Both the position numbers and the translations under genes were made by a program. A DNA stretch of 5,133 bases from Lachnospiraceae bacterium (lineage in GTDB: Bacteria > Bacillota > Clostridia > Lachnospirales > Lachnospiraceae). Shown here piece after piece: positions 1-5,133 of this stretch. The notes below the pieces were generated by a model. It was given only the letters and a program-made list of their open reading frames with translations. It was not told the DNA's origin and did no database searches. The stretch covers positions 1-5,133 of the forward strand of contig JAIKXK010000222.1 in the NCBI GenBank assembly GCA_024684155.1. Direction: 5' to 3'. How positions within the stretch are numbered: the stretch's first letter is position 1; the number at the start of each line of letters is the position of its first letter.

Positions 1-377
1 ATGATGAATTACAGGATTTGGAATTTGATGAGGAAGTAGTATCCACAGAAACTATACTACTTGCAGAAAATCCTAACTTCTGCTGTGGAAAACTTATGTA
101 TGAGAGTGGCGGAAATGGGGATAAGGACTATATTATTTCTCATAGTCCCTTTCGTATTGGATCCAAAGAAGGAGGGAATGACGCAGTTCTCCATTCTCCT
201 GTCGTTAGTCGTTATCACGCAAAAATTTATAAAAGGGATGGAGTATATTACCTTGAAGACTTAAATTCTAAGAACGGAACCTATCTTAATGGACAGATGA
301 TCAGTTATCATGAGGCCATGCCGATTAAGTCGAAAGATACCATTTCCTTTGCGGATGTAGTTTATCGAGTGGTCTAA
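1..377 (+). CDS. FHA domain protein, C-terminal part (5' truncated by window edge)
   Basis: The reading frame (codons from base 3) is open to the left edge and ends at TAA 375-377, so about 124 C-terminal residues are visible. A TTG at 18 could be read as a start, but it has no ribosome binding site and cuts into an acidic stretch, so I treat the gene as truncated. Visible residues 49-124 form an FHA domain, a phosphothreonine-peptide reader. FRIGS (50-54) supplies the strand with the conserved Gly. SRYHA (69-73) carries the Ser, Arg and His of the binding loop. NSKNGTYLNG (88-97) carries the second loop with its conserved Asn. All signature residues are present, so binding should be intact. 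Before the domain lie a short acidic linker with STETILL (14-20) and a Cys pair (27-28). In Lachnospiraceae, proteins ending in FHA are often found near Tad/Flp pilus genes (for example DUF6382-FHA proteins). That identity is only a guess here because the N-terminus is missing. Confidence 0.88.
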   Translation, partial: DELQDLEFDEEVVSTETILLAENPNFCCGKLMYESGGNGDKDYIISHSPFRIGSKEGGNDAVLHSPVVSRYHAKIYKRDGVYYLEDLNSKNGTYLNGQMISYHEAMPIKSKDTISFADVVYRVV

Positions 378-384
378 GAATAAA

Positions 385-413
385 TTGATTTTCCACCATA
401 AAAAATTTATACT
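385..413 (+). promoter_or_regulatory. Sigma-A-type promoter for the SCP2-HIT operon
   Basis: TTGATT (385-390) and TATACT (408-413) are separated by exactly 17 bp, with 4/6 and 5/6 matches or better to the -35 and -10 consensus. Transcription would begin near 420, giving a leader of roughly 45 nt before the ATG at 467. It lies just after the FHA stop codon. I see no terminator between the two genes, so read-through from upstream is also possible. Confidence 0.6.
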
Positions 414-466
414 TATAAGGTATGAAAAACCTACAAAACAATGCGTAAAATGCTATAGGAGCATCT

Positions 467-1459
467 ATGAAGATTAATATTTATTATGGTGGACGTGGAG
501 TGTTAGATGACCCCACCATCTATGTAATTAAAAAAATGGAAGATGTATTGATTGAACTTCGTGTTGAGGTTCATCACTATAACATCTATGAATACAAAAA
601 TGAAATTTCCACCTTGCCTCAGACCTTTAAGGATGTGGATGGAATTATTCTTGCCACCACAGTAGAATGGTTAGGCATTGGCGGATTTATGAATCAATTC
701 TTAGATGCATGCTGGCTATATGGAGATAAAGAAAAGATTTCTTCTATATATATGCAACCTGTGGTTATGTCAAAAACCTACGGGGAAAGAGAGGGAATTT
801 TAACTTTAGAAAATGCCTGGGAAATATTAGGTGGTCTTCCTTGTAACGGTCTTTGTGGTTATGTAGAAGATCGTGGAGAGTTTGAATCGAATCAGGAGTT
901 TGCTCATATTATTGAGAAGAAGGCTGAGAACTTATATCGCACCATTTCTCAAAAGGCAAAAGGACTTCCAACATCAAATCAGGCCATTACAAGAAGTGTA
1001 CTTCGTTCACAGTCTATGGAACTTACACCACAGGAAAGTGAGCAGTTGTCTGTATATGCTTCGGATGACAGTTATGTAAAGAAGCAAAAAGAAGATATTA
1101 TTGAATTATCTTCTATGTTCCGTAATATGCTTGGACAACAAATTGAGGATGAAGAAACGGAATTTATTTCATCGATTCGTTCTCATTATCGTCCGAATCC
1201 AGACATTAGCGGAAGATTTTTATTTGTAATTGAAGGGAAGAAAAAGCCTTTATTTGTAGCAGTAGACGGAAATGATATTATATGTCATTATGGCGAGGAA
1301 GAAAGTGATGTGTCACTAAAAATTCCTTACGATACTATGAATAATATCGTATCCGGAAGAGAATCCTTCCAAAGAGCTTTTACCGTAGGGGATTTATCAG
1401 CCAAGGGTTCTATTGCATTAGTACAAGAATTAGATAAGGTGTTCCCTTTTATGGAATAG
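467..1459 (+). CDS. Flavodoxin-like / SCP2 sterol-carrier domain fusion protein
   Basis: This 330-residue soluble protein has no signal peptide or membrane segment. AGGAG at 457-461 lies 5 nt before the ATG and supports the start. Residues 1-160 look like a flavodoxin / NADPH-dependent FMN reductase fold. An opening beta strand (KINIYYGG) is followed by a helix, and ILATTVEWLGIGGFMNQFLD (61-80) resembles the flavin-contacting loop seen as ATPxYW...K.FLD in that family. The usual GSxRxxG(N)T phosphate-binding loop is not recognisable; GGRGVLDDP takes its place, so FMN binding is uncertain. A polar linker (about 165-225, rich in Gln, Glu and Ser) leads to an SCP2-like domain (about 228-328). 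There GRFLFVIEGKKKPLFVAVD and the end AFTVGDLSAKGSIALVQELDKVF match the family's lipid-binding fold. The substrate and reaction are unknown. It is the first gene of an operon with a HIT hydrolase 9 bp downstream. The SCP2 call is fairly sure; the flavodoxin call is moderate. Confidence 0.82.
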   Translation: MKINIYYGGRGVLDDPTIYVIKKMEDVLIELRVEVHHYNIYEYKNEISTLPQTFKDVDGIILATTVEWLGIGGFMNQFLDACWLYGDKEKISSIYMQPVVMSKTYGEREGILTLENAWEILGGLPCNGLCGYVEDRGEFESNQEFAHIIEKKAENLYRTISQKAKGLPTSNQAITRSVLRSQSMELTPQESEQLSVYASDDSYVKKQKEDIIELSSMFRNMLGQQIEDEETEFISSIRSHYRPNPDISGRFLFVIEGKKKPLFVAVDGNDIICHYGEEESDVSLKIPYDTMNNIVSGRESFQRAFTVGDLSAKGSIALVQELDKVFPFME

Positions 1460-1464
1460 GAGGA
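1458..1464 (+). promoter_or_regulatory. Ribosome binding site overlapping the upstream stop codon
   Basis: AGGAGGA (1458-1464) shares its first two bases with the TAG stop of the SCP2-fusion gene and stands 4 nt before the HIT-protein ATG at 1469. This near-perfect anti-16S match fixes the HIT start. It also means ribosomes ending the first gene clear or occupy the initiation site of the second, which suggests coupled translation. Confidence 0.75.
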
Positions 1465-1468
1465 AAAG

Positions 1469-1885
1469 ATGAAAAAAGACGATTGTATTTTCTGTAAGTT
1501 GGCAAATGGGGAAATCCCTACCAACAGTATTTATGAAGACGATGATTTTAAGGTGATTTTGGATGCATCTCCAGCTACCAAAGGACATGCCCTTATTTTG
1601 CCAAAAGAACATTTTGATAACATTTATGAAGTAGATGATGAAGTTGCCGCAAAGATTCTTCCTTTGGCAAAGAAGCTAGCCACTCATATGACAAAGAAAT
1701 TAGGTTGTGATGGATTTAATATTTTACAGAATAATGGAGAGGCAGCAGGACAGACTGTATTCCATTTACATGTGCATTTGATTCCTCGTTATAAGAATGA
1801 AAATGCTATTTTAGAATGGAATCATTTGGAGTTTTCTGATGAAGAGATGGCTGAAATTCGTGATTCATTAAAATATAATATGTAA
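1469..1885 (+). CDS. HIT-family nucleotide hydrolase/transferase (Hint-like)
   Basis: This cytoplasmic 138-residue protein has the normal length for the histidine-triad family, which hydrolyses nucleoside phosphoramidates, dinucleoside polyphosphates or adenylyl adducts. The triad HxHxHxx is present as H99-L-H101-V-H103-L-I, with H101 the expected nucleophile. CIFC (C6, C9), together with H48 and H99, fits the structural zinc site of Bacillus Hit-like proteins. KGHALILPKEHF (38-49) and FNILQNNGEAAGQTVFHLHVH match the family's conserved strands. The ATG at 1469 is fixed by the AGGAGGA overlapping the preceding stop. It is the second and last gene of an operon with the SCP2 fusion and ends 13 bp before a terminator hairpin. 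The physiological substrate cannot be read from sequence. Family assignment is secure, and no key residue is missing. Confidence 0.96.
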   Translation: MKKDDCIFCKLANGEIPTNSIYEDDDFKVILDASPATKGHALILPKEHFDNIYEVDDEVAAKILPLAKKLATHMTKKLGCDGFNILQNNGEAAGQTVFHLHVHLIPRYKNENAILEWNHLEFSDEEMAEIRDSLKYNM

Positions 1886-1898
1886 TTTAAGAAAATAA

Positions 1899-1941
1899 GA
1901 CCTTATGAGAAATGATATGTAGAATATTATCTCATAAGGTC
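1899..1941. terminator. Probable bidirectional intrinsic terminator between convergent genes
   Basis: A perfect 12-bp inverted repeat pairs GACCTTATGAGA (1899-1910) with TCTCATAAGGTC (1930-1941), leaving a 19-nt interior that can add a few pairs. On the + strand the stem is followed by AATTTATTTATA. On the - strand it is followed by TTATTTTCTTAAATT, a better T-rich tract. It sits between the 3' ends of the HIT gene and murG, as expected for a shared terminator. The AT-rich stem and imperfect T tracts make efficiency uncertain. Confidence 0.75.
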
Positions 1942-1980
1942 AATTTATTTATATGATGTAAGCAAATTCTTATCTATGTT

Positions 1981-2031
1981 GAATCTAATAGAGTTTACAG
2001 ACATCAACGGAATCTAATAGATTTTACAGAC
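1981..2031. repeat. Two-copy 22-bp tandem repeat at the murG 3' end
   Basis: The 22-bp units at 1981-2002 and 2010-2031 differ at one base (position 12 of the unit, G versus T) and are separated by 7 bp, for a 29-bp period. Read on the - strand, similarity extends a few bases further (TTGA upstream of GTCTG in both), so the duplicated unit is about 27-28 bp. The right-hand copy covers the last codons and stop of murG. Each unit contains AATCTA-A-TAGATT, a 6+1+6 dyad that is perfect in the right copy and has one mismatched pair in the left. The function is unknown. Confidence 0.8.
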
Positions 2032-3082
2032 TGTCAATTAAGTCAACAATGGTTTTAATAGGATCCGCCTGTCCGCTTTTTGACATAGCTTCTTTATAAC
2101 TTTCTCTATTTTCATATACTTCTTTTACTGCGGATAGTAGAGAGTCAGCAGTTACAGATTCTTCCTCTATTACATAAGAAAATCCCTGGGATTCAAAGGA
2201 ACGTGCATTTAAAATCTGGTCACCTCTGGAAGCATTTAAAGAAAGGGGAACTAAGATATTCGGTTTTTTAAGTGCTAATAATTCGCAAATGGCATTGGCG
2301 CCGGCACGTGAAATTACTACCTCTGCAGCAGCAAATAAATCAGGAAGCTCATCGCTGATAAATTCATACTGAACATAGCCTTTTTTCCCGTTTAAGCTTT
2401 CGTCTAAATTTCCTTTTCCACAAAGATGGATAATTTCAAAGTCTTTTAAAAGATCATCTAAAGAACCACGAACTGCGTTATTCACAAATACAGAACCAAG
2501 GGAGCCACCAATAATTAAAAGGATAGGTTTTTCTCCAGAAAGCCCAGTGAAGGAAAGTGCCTTTTCGCGGGAACCTTCAAGTAATTCCTGACGGATAGGA
2601 CATCCTGATAAAACCGCCTTATCTTCTGGCAGATACTTTACGGTTTCTGGGAAGTTGCAACAAATTTTTGTGGCACCTCTCATAGCAAGTTTGTTTGCCA
2701 GCCCTGGAGTAATATCAGATTCATGAATAATTGCCGGGATATGCAAACGCTTTGCTGCAAGCACTACAGGAACAGAAACAAATCCGCCTTTAGAAAATAC
2801 AGCATGAGGTTTTTCTTTTTTTAGGATTTTCTTTGCTTCAAAATATCCTTTTATTACACGGAATGGATCAGAAAAGTTTTTCCAGTCAAAATAGCGACGA
2901 AGCTTTCCAGAAGAAATTCCTACATAAGGAAGACCAACTTCTTCAATAAGACCTTTCTCCATTCCATCATAGGAACCGATATATAGGACTTCATAATCTC
3001 TATCTCTAAGTTCTGGTAAAAGTGCAATATTTGGGGTTACATGGCCGGCAGTTCCGCCACCGGTTAAAATGACTTTCTTCAT
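2024..3082 (-). CDS. murG: UDP-GlcNAc:lipid I N-acetylglucosaminyltransferase MurG, clostridial type
   Basis: MurG adds GlcNAc from UDP-GlcNAc to lipid I on the inner face of the membrane, making lipid II for peptidoglycan. At 352 residues it has the normal length for this GT28, GT-B-fold enzyme. The N-terminal acceptor domain shows GGGTAGH (8-14), SKGGFVS (97-103), HESDITPGLANK (120-131) and GCPIR (160-164). The C-terminal donor domain shows GGSLGS (192-197), SRAGANAICELLALKKP (258-274) and GDQILNA (287-293). The HESD and GGGTAGH forms, instead of the HEQN and GGTGGH of the Escherichia coli and Bacillus subtilis enzymes, match the MurG variant I recall from Clostridium. GAGAGGT (- strand, 3097-3091), 8 nt before the ATG, supports the start. 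It is monocistronic, outside any visible division/cell-wall cluster, and convergent with the HIT gene. A paralogue with a modified acceptor cannot be excluded. Confidence 0.94.
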   Translation of the reverse strand: MKKVILTGGGTAGHVTPNIALLPELRDRDYEVLYIGSYDGMEKGLIEEVGLPYVGISSGKLRRYFDWKNFSDPFRVIKGYFEAKKILKKEKPHAVFSKGGFVSVPVVLAAKRLHIPAIIHESDITPGLANKLAMRGATKICCNFPETVKYLPEDKAVLSGCPIRQELLEGSREKALSFTGLSGEKPILLIIGGSLGSVFVNNAVRGSLDDLLKDFEIIHLCGKGNLDESLNGKKGYVQYEFISDELPDLFAAAEVVISRAGANAICELLALKKPNILVPLSLNASRGDQILNARSFESQGFSYVIEEESVTADSLLSAVKEVYENRESYKEAMSKSGQADPIKTIVDLIDSL

Positions 3083-3116
3083 ATATAAATACCTCTCTAG
3101 GTTTTTGTCTTTTTCA

Positions 3117-3144
3117 ATCTTACCCCATAAGAAGGAAAAGTCAA
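3117..3144 (-). promoter_or_regulatory. Probable murG promoter
   Basis: Read on the - strand, TTGACT (3144-3139) matches the -35 consensus at 5 of 6 bases. It is followed after 16 bp by TAAGAT (3122-3117), which matches the -10 at 4 of 6. Transcription would start near 3110, leaving a short leader of under 30 nt that still contains the ribosome binding site at 3097-3091. The strong -35 compensates for the weaker -10. Confidence 0.5.
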
Positions 3145-3213
3145 GAAACCTTCTAAAACCAAATAGAATATAAATAGGAAAATAGATAGATGAGAAAATG
3201 CTTTTTAAATATA

Positions 3214-3242
3214 TTGAAATTCCGTGAACCTAAGGATAAAAT
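3214..3242 (+). promoter_or_regulatory. Probable pgi promoter
   Basis: TTGAAA (3214-3219) and TAAAAT (3237-3242) are exactly 17 bp apart, and each matches the consensus at 5 of 6 bases. Transcription would begin near 3249, about 40 nt upstream of the chosen ATG at 3290. It points away from the murG promoter, with about 70 bp between the two -35 boxes. Confidence 0.6.
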
Positions 3243-3289
3243 GAATAGGAGTATGGTTAATTTGAATAATTTAATAAGGAGTGACACAA

Positions 3290-4873
3290 ATGACTACATG
3301 GAATAATTTGGACAAACTTAGTTCATTTCAAAAGCTTGAGGCATTAAAGTCTCAGGTTGAGTTGAAAAAAGTAATGGCTGGTGCAAATGGCGCAAAGCGT
3401 GTAGCTGATTATCGTGTACCAATGTCAAATGGCTTGATTTACAGTTATGCTGCAAAGCAGGTAGATGATAAGGTAATTGATGCATTAGCAGAACTTGCAA
3501 AAGAAGCAGAACTTACAGACAAGTATGCAGCACTTTACAATGGCGAAGTTATTAATACTGGGGAAAAGCGTTTGGTTCTCCATCAGTTAACTCGTGGACA
3601 GCTTGGAGATGACGTTGTTGCTGACGGCGTAAACAAAAGAGAGTTTTATGTAAAGCAGCAGGAGAGAATCAAAGAATTTGCCAACAAAGTTCATGCTGGT
3701 GAAATTGTAAATGAAGCAGGTGAAAAGTTTACATCTGTAGTTCAGATTGGTATCGGTGGATCTGATCTTGGTCCTCGTGCTATGTATTTAGCTTTAGAAA
3801 ACTGGGCAAAGGTAAATGATACTTTTAAGATGGAAGCTCATTTTATCTCAAATGTAGATCCAGATGATGCAGCAGCAGTACTTAAGAATGTAGACGTTGC
3901 TCATTCCATTTTTATTTTAGTTTCGAAATCAGGAACAACATTAGAAACATTAACAAATGAATCTTTTGTAAAGGATGCTTTAGCAAACGCTGGTCTTGAT
4001 GCTTCTAAGCATATGATTGCCGTTACATCTGAAACTTCTCCTCTTGCAAAGAGTGATGATTATTTAGATGCATTCTTTATGGATGATTATATTGGCGGAC
4101 GTTATTCTTCTACTTCTTCCGTTGGTGGAGCAGTATTATCTCTTGCTTTTGGACCAGAAGTATTTGCTAGATTCTTAAACGGTGCAGCAGAAGAAGATGC
4201 GTTAGCAAAGAATGAAGATATTAAGAAAAACCCGGCGATGTTAGATGCTTTAATTGGTGTTTATGAGCGTAACGTTTTAGGATACGAAACTACAGCTGTT
4301 TTACCTTACTCTCAGGGCCTTTCCAGATTCCCAGCTCATTTACAGCAGTTAGACATGGAATCAAATGGTAAGAGCGTAAACAGATTTGGTGAAAAGGTTG
4401 ACTATGTAACCGGACCTGTAATCTTTGGTGAACCAGGAACAAACGGACAGCATAGTTTTTATCAGTTATTACATCAGGGAACAAATATTATTCCACTTCA
4501 GTTTGTTGGATTTAAGAAGAGCCAGATGGCTACAGATGTAGTAATTGAAAACTCTACTTCTCAGCAGAAGTTATGTGCAAATGTAGCAGCTCAGATTATG
4601 GCCTTTGCATGTGGAAAAGATGATGAAAATTCCAACAAGTACTTTGAAGGAAACCGTCCTTCATCCATTATTGTTGGTGATCAGTTGACTCCTGAAACAC
4701 TAGGAGCACTTTTAGCTCACTTTGAAAACAAGGTTATGTTCCAGGGATTTGTATGGAACTTAAACAGCTTTGATCAGGAAGGTGTTCAGCTTGGAAAGAC
4801 TCTTGCAAAGAAAGTATTGGCTGGAGATACAGAAGATGCATTGAAGGCTTATGCTGATATGTTAAATATTTAA
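3290..4873 (+). CDS. pgi: Glucose-6-phosphate isomerase, long form
   Basis: Pgi interconverts glucose-6-phosphate and fructose-6-phosphate in cytoplasmic glycolysis and gluconeogenesis. I start at ATG 3290, giving 527 residues. AAGGAG at 3276-3281 stands 8 nt before it, whereas the in-frame GTG at 3281 uses the last G of that ribosome binding site and cannot be served by it. Visible signatures are GIGGSDLGP (154-162), the sugar-phosphate-binding SKSGTT (212-217), GGRYS (269-273), QQLDMESNGK with the catalytic Glu (E357), GTNGQHSFYQLLHQGT with the catalytic His (H388), and LGKTLAKK with the C-terminal active-site Lys (K503). All are intact. Its length resembles the roughly 530-560-residue forms of proteobacteria and eukaryotes rather than the roughly 450-residue form of Bacillus. 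It has its own promoter and terminator, so it is probably monocistronic. The strong ribosome binding site fits a well-expressed glycolytic gene. Confidence 0.97.
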   Translation: MTTWNNLDKLSSFQKLEALKSQVELKKVMAGANGAKRVADYRVPMSNGLIYSYAAKQVDDKVIDALAELAKEAELTDKYAALYNGEVINTGEKRLVLHQLTRGQLGDDVVADGVNKREFYVKQQERIKEFANKVHAGEIVNEAGEKFTSVVQIGIGGSDLGPRAMYLALENWAKVNDTFKMEAHFISNVDPDDAAAVLKNVDVAHSIFILVSKSGTTLETLTNESFVKDALANAGLDASKHMIAVTSETSPLAKSDDYLDAFFMDDYIGGRYSSTSSVGGAVLSLAFGPEVFARFLNGAAEEDALAKNEDIKKNPAMLDALIGVYERNVLGYETTAVLPYSQGLSRFPAHLQQLDMESNGKSVNRFGEKVDYVTGPVIFGEPGTNGQHSFYQLLHQGTNIIPLQFVGFKKSQMATDVVIENSTSQQKLCANVAAQIMAFACGKDDENSNKYFEGNRPSSIIVGDQLTPETLGALLAHFENKVMFQGFVWNLNSFDQEGVQLGKTLAKKVLAGDTEDALKAYADMLNI

Positions 4874-4897
4874 TAGAATTGTTACACAAATAATTGG

Positions 4898-4935
4898 GAC
4901 GCATAGACGATAACCTCGTTTATGCGTCTTTTTTT
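4898..4935 (+). terminator. Intrinsic terminator after pgi
   Basis: GACGCATAGACG (4898-4909) pairs with CGTTTATGCGTC (4917-4928) to form a 12-bp stem with one G-T wobble and a 7-nt loop. Seven Ts (4929-4935) follow immediately. It lies 24 bp after the pgi stop codon and has every element of a rho-independent terminator on the + strand. Confidence 0.93.
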
Positions 4936-4965
4936 ACAAGAAAACAGGTGCGAAATTGGACAAAC

Positions 4966-4994
4966 TTGACAAAAATATTTCAGATTGCTATAAT
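4966..4994 (+). promoter_or_regulatory. Exact-consensus sigma-A promoter for the 5051 gene
   Basis: TTGACA (4966-4971) and TATAAT (4989-4994) are both perfect consensus hexamers at the optimal 17-bp spacing. TGC directly before the -10 adds the extended TGn element. Transcription should start near 5001, giving a leader of about 50 nt. It follows the pgi terminator by only 30 bp, so the downstream gene is an independent and potentially very highly expressed unit. Confidence 0.88.
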
Positions 4995-5000
4995 TCTTGC

Positions 5001-5019
5001 GTAACAAAAATGTAACAAA
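5001..5019 (+). repeat. Tandem GTAACAAA boxes at the transcription start
   Basis: GTAACAAA occurs at 5001-5008 and again at 5012-5019, an 11-bp period or about one helical turn, directly after the expected +1 of the consensus promoter. An inverted 7-base version, TTGTTAC, lies at 4879-4885, just after the pgi stop. The placement would suit a repressor operator or a 5'-leader element. No known regulator is recognised, and chance is possible in AT-rich DNA. Confidence 0.4.
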
Positions 5020-5050
5020 TGAAATATTTTGGAAAAACTTTTGGAGAATT

Positions 5051-5133
5051 ATGAATTCAAATAAGCGATTAAGCAAAAAAATCATAGTGGCATCTGTTGT
5101 TGCAGCTTCCCTGGTAGGATCTTTGGGAGCGAT
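5051..5133 (+). CDS. N-terminus of a secreted or envelope protein (3' truncated by window edge)
   Basis: Only 27 complete codons are visible before the window ends. The start MNSNKRLSKK is basic and is followed by IIVASVVAASLVGSLGA, an uninterrupted hydrophobic run. Together these form the n- and h-regions of a Sec signal peptide; a cleavage site would lie at or just past the edge. No lipobox Cys is visible yet. ATG 5051 is preceded by GGAG (5043-5046) at a short 4-nt spacing, and the exact-consensus promoter at 4966-4994 supports transcription. The mature protein is not in the window, so its function cannot be stated. The strong promoter and signal peptide would fit an abundant surface or secreted protein, such as a cell-wall hydrolase or binding protein, but this is a guess. 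Confidence 0.8.
   Translation, partial: MNSNKRLSKKIIVASVVAASLVGSLGA

Noticed and set aside
18..377. TTG 18 as the true start of a 119-residue stand-alone FHA protein
   Set aside because: The frame stays open to the window edge, and no ribosome binding site or promoter precedes it. Truncation of a longer protein is simpler.
412..419. CTTATAAG palindrome after the FHA gene as a terminator
   Set aside because: It has only 4-bp arms with no loop and no T tract, and it overlaps the -10 region of a good promoter.
1327..1612. Overlapping - strand frames within the SCP2-fusion and HIT genes
   Set aside because: They are antisense to two well-supported genes and resemble no family. They are chance open frames.
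3281..3289. GTG 3281 as the pgi start (three extra residues)
   Set aside because: The G of this GTG is the last base of the AAGGAG ribosome binding site. ATG 3290 has correct 8-nt spacing, and the protein reads normally from there.
3253..3306. 17-codon ORF (ATG 3253) preceding and overlapping pgi, with AGGAG at 3247
   Set aside because: The AGGAG is only 1 nt from the ATG and lies at the predicted transcription start, so it cannot work as a ribosome binding site.
4882..5085. 67-residue open frame on the - strand across the terminator and promoter region
   Set aside because: It runs through the pgi terminator and the consensus promoter, has no ribosome binding site and shows no recognisable protein character.

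Overview
The window looks like ordinary chromosomal housekeeping DNA from a low-GC, Gram-positive anaerobe of the Clostridia, most likely Lachnospiraceae. This is an inference. It rests on the AT-rich composition, strong AGGAGG-type ribosome binding sites, sigma-A-type promoters close to consensus, the clostridial form of MurG, and an SCP2-domain protein and an FHA protein of kinds I associate with that family. No phage, insertion sequence, CRISPR array, tRNA or rRNA is visible.

Layout: (1) 1-377 (+) is the 3' end of a gene whose product ends in a forkhead-associated (FHA) phosphothreonine-binding domain. (2) A promoter at 385-413 starts a two-gene operon. The first gene encodes a flavodoxin-like plus SCP2 fusion protein (467-1459). 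The second encodes a HIT-family nucleotide hydrolase (1469-1885), whose Shine-Dalgarno overlaps the upstream stop codon. (3) A perfect 12-bp inverted repeat at 1899-1941, probably a bidirectional terminator, separates this operon from the convergent murG (2024-3082, -). A 22-bp near-perfect tandem repeat lies at the murG 3' end. (4) murG and pgi are divergent across about 207 bp that holds one recognisable promoter for each. (5) pgi (3290-4873, +) encodes a long-form glucose-6-phosphate isomerase and ends at a textbook intrinsic terminator. (6) An exact-consensus promoter (TTGACA-17-TATAAT with extended TG) then drives a gene of which only the signal-peptide start (5051-5133) is inside the window.

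The genes appear to be separate transcription units rather than one pathway: signalling (FHA), a putative lipid/flavin-binding protein with a HIT hydrolase, cell-wall lipid II synthesis (MurG), central carbon metabolism (Pgi) and a secreted product. I found no convincing new biological system. The points most worth a second look are the tandem repeat at the murG stop codon, the flavodoxin-SCP2 fusion co-transcribed with a HIT protein, the very strong promoter with tandem GTAACAAA boxes at the right edge, and a possible phospho-threonine segment before the FHA domain.
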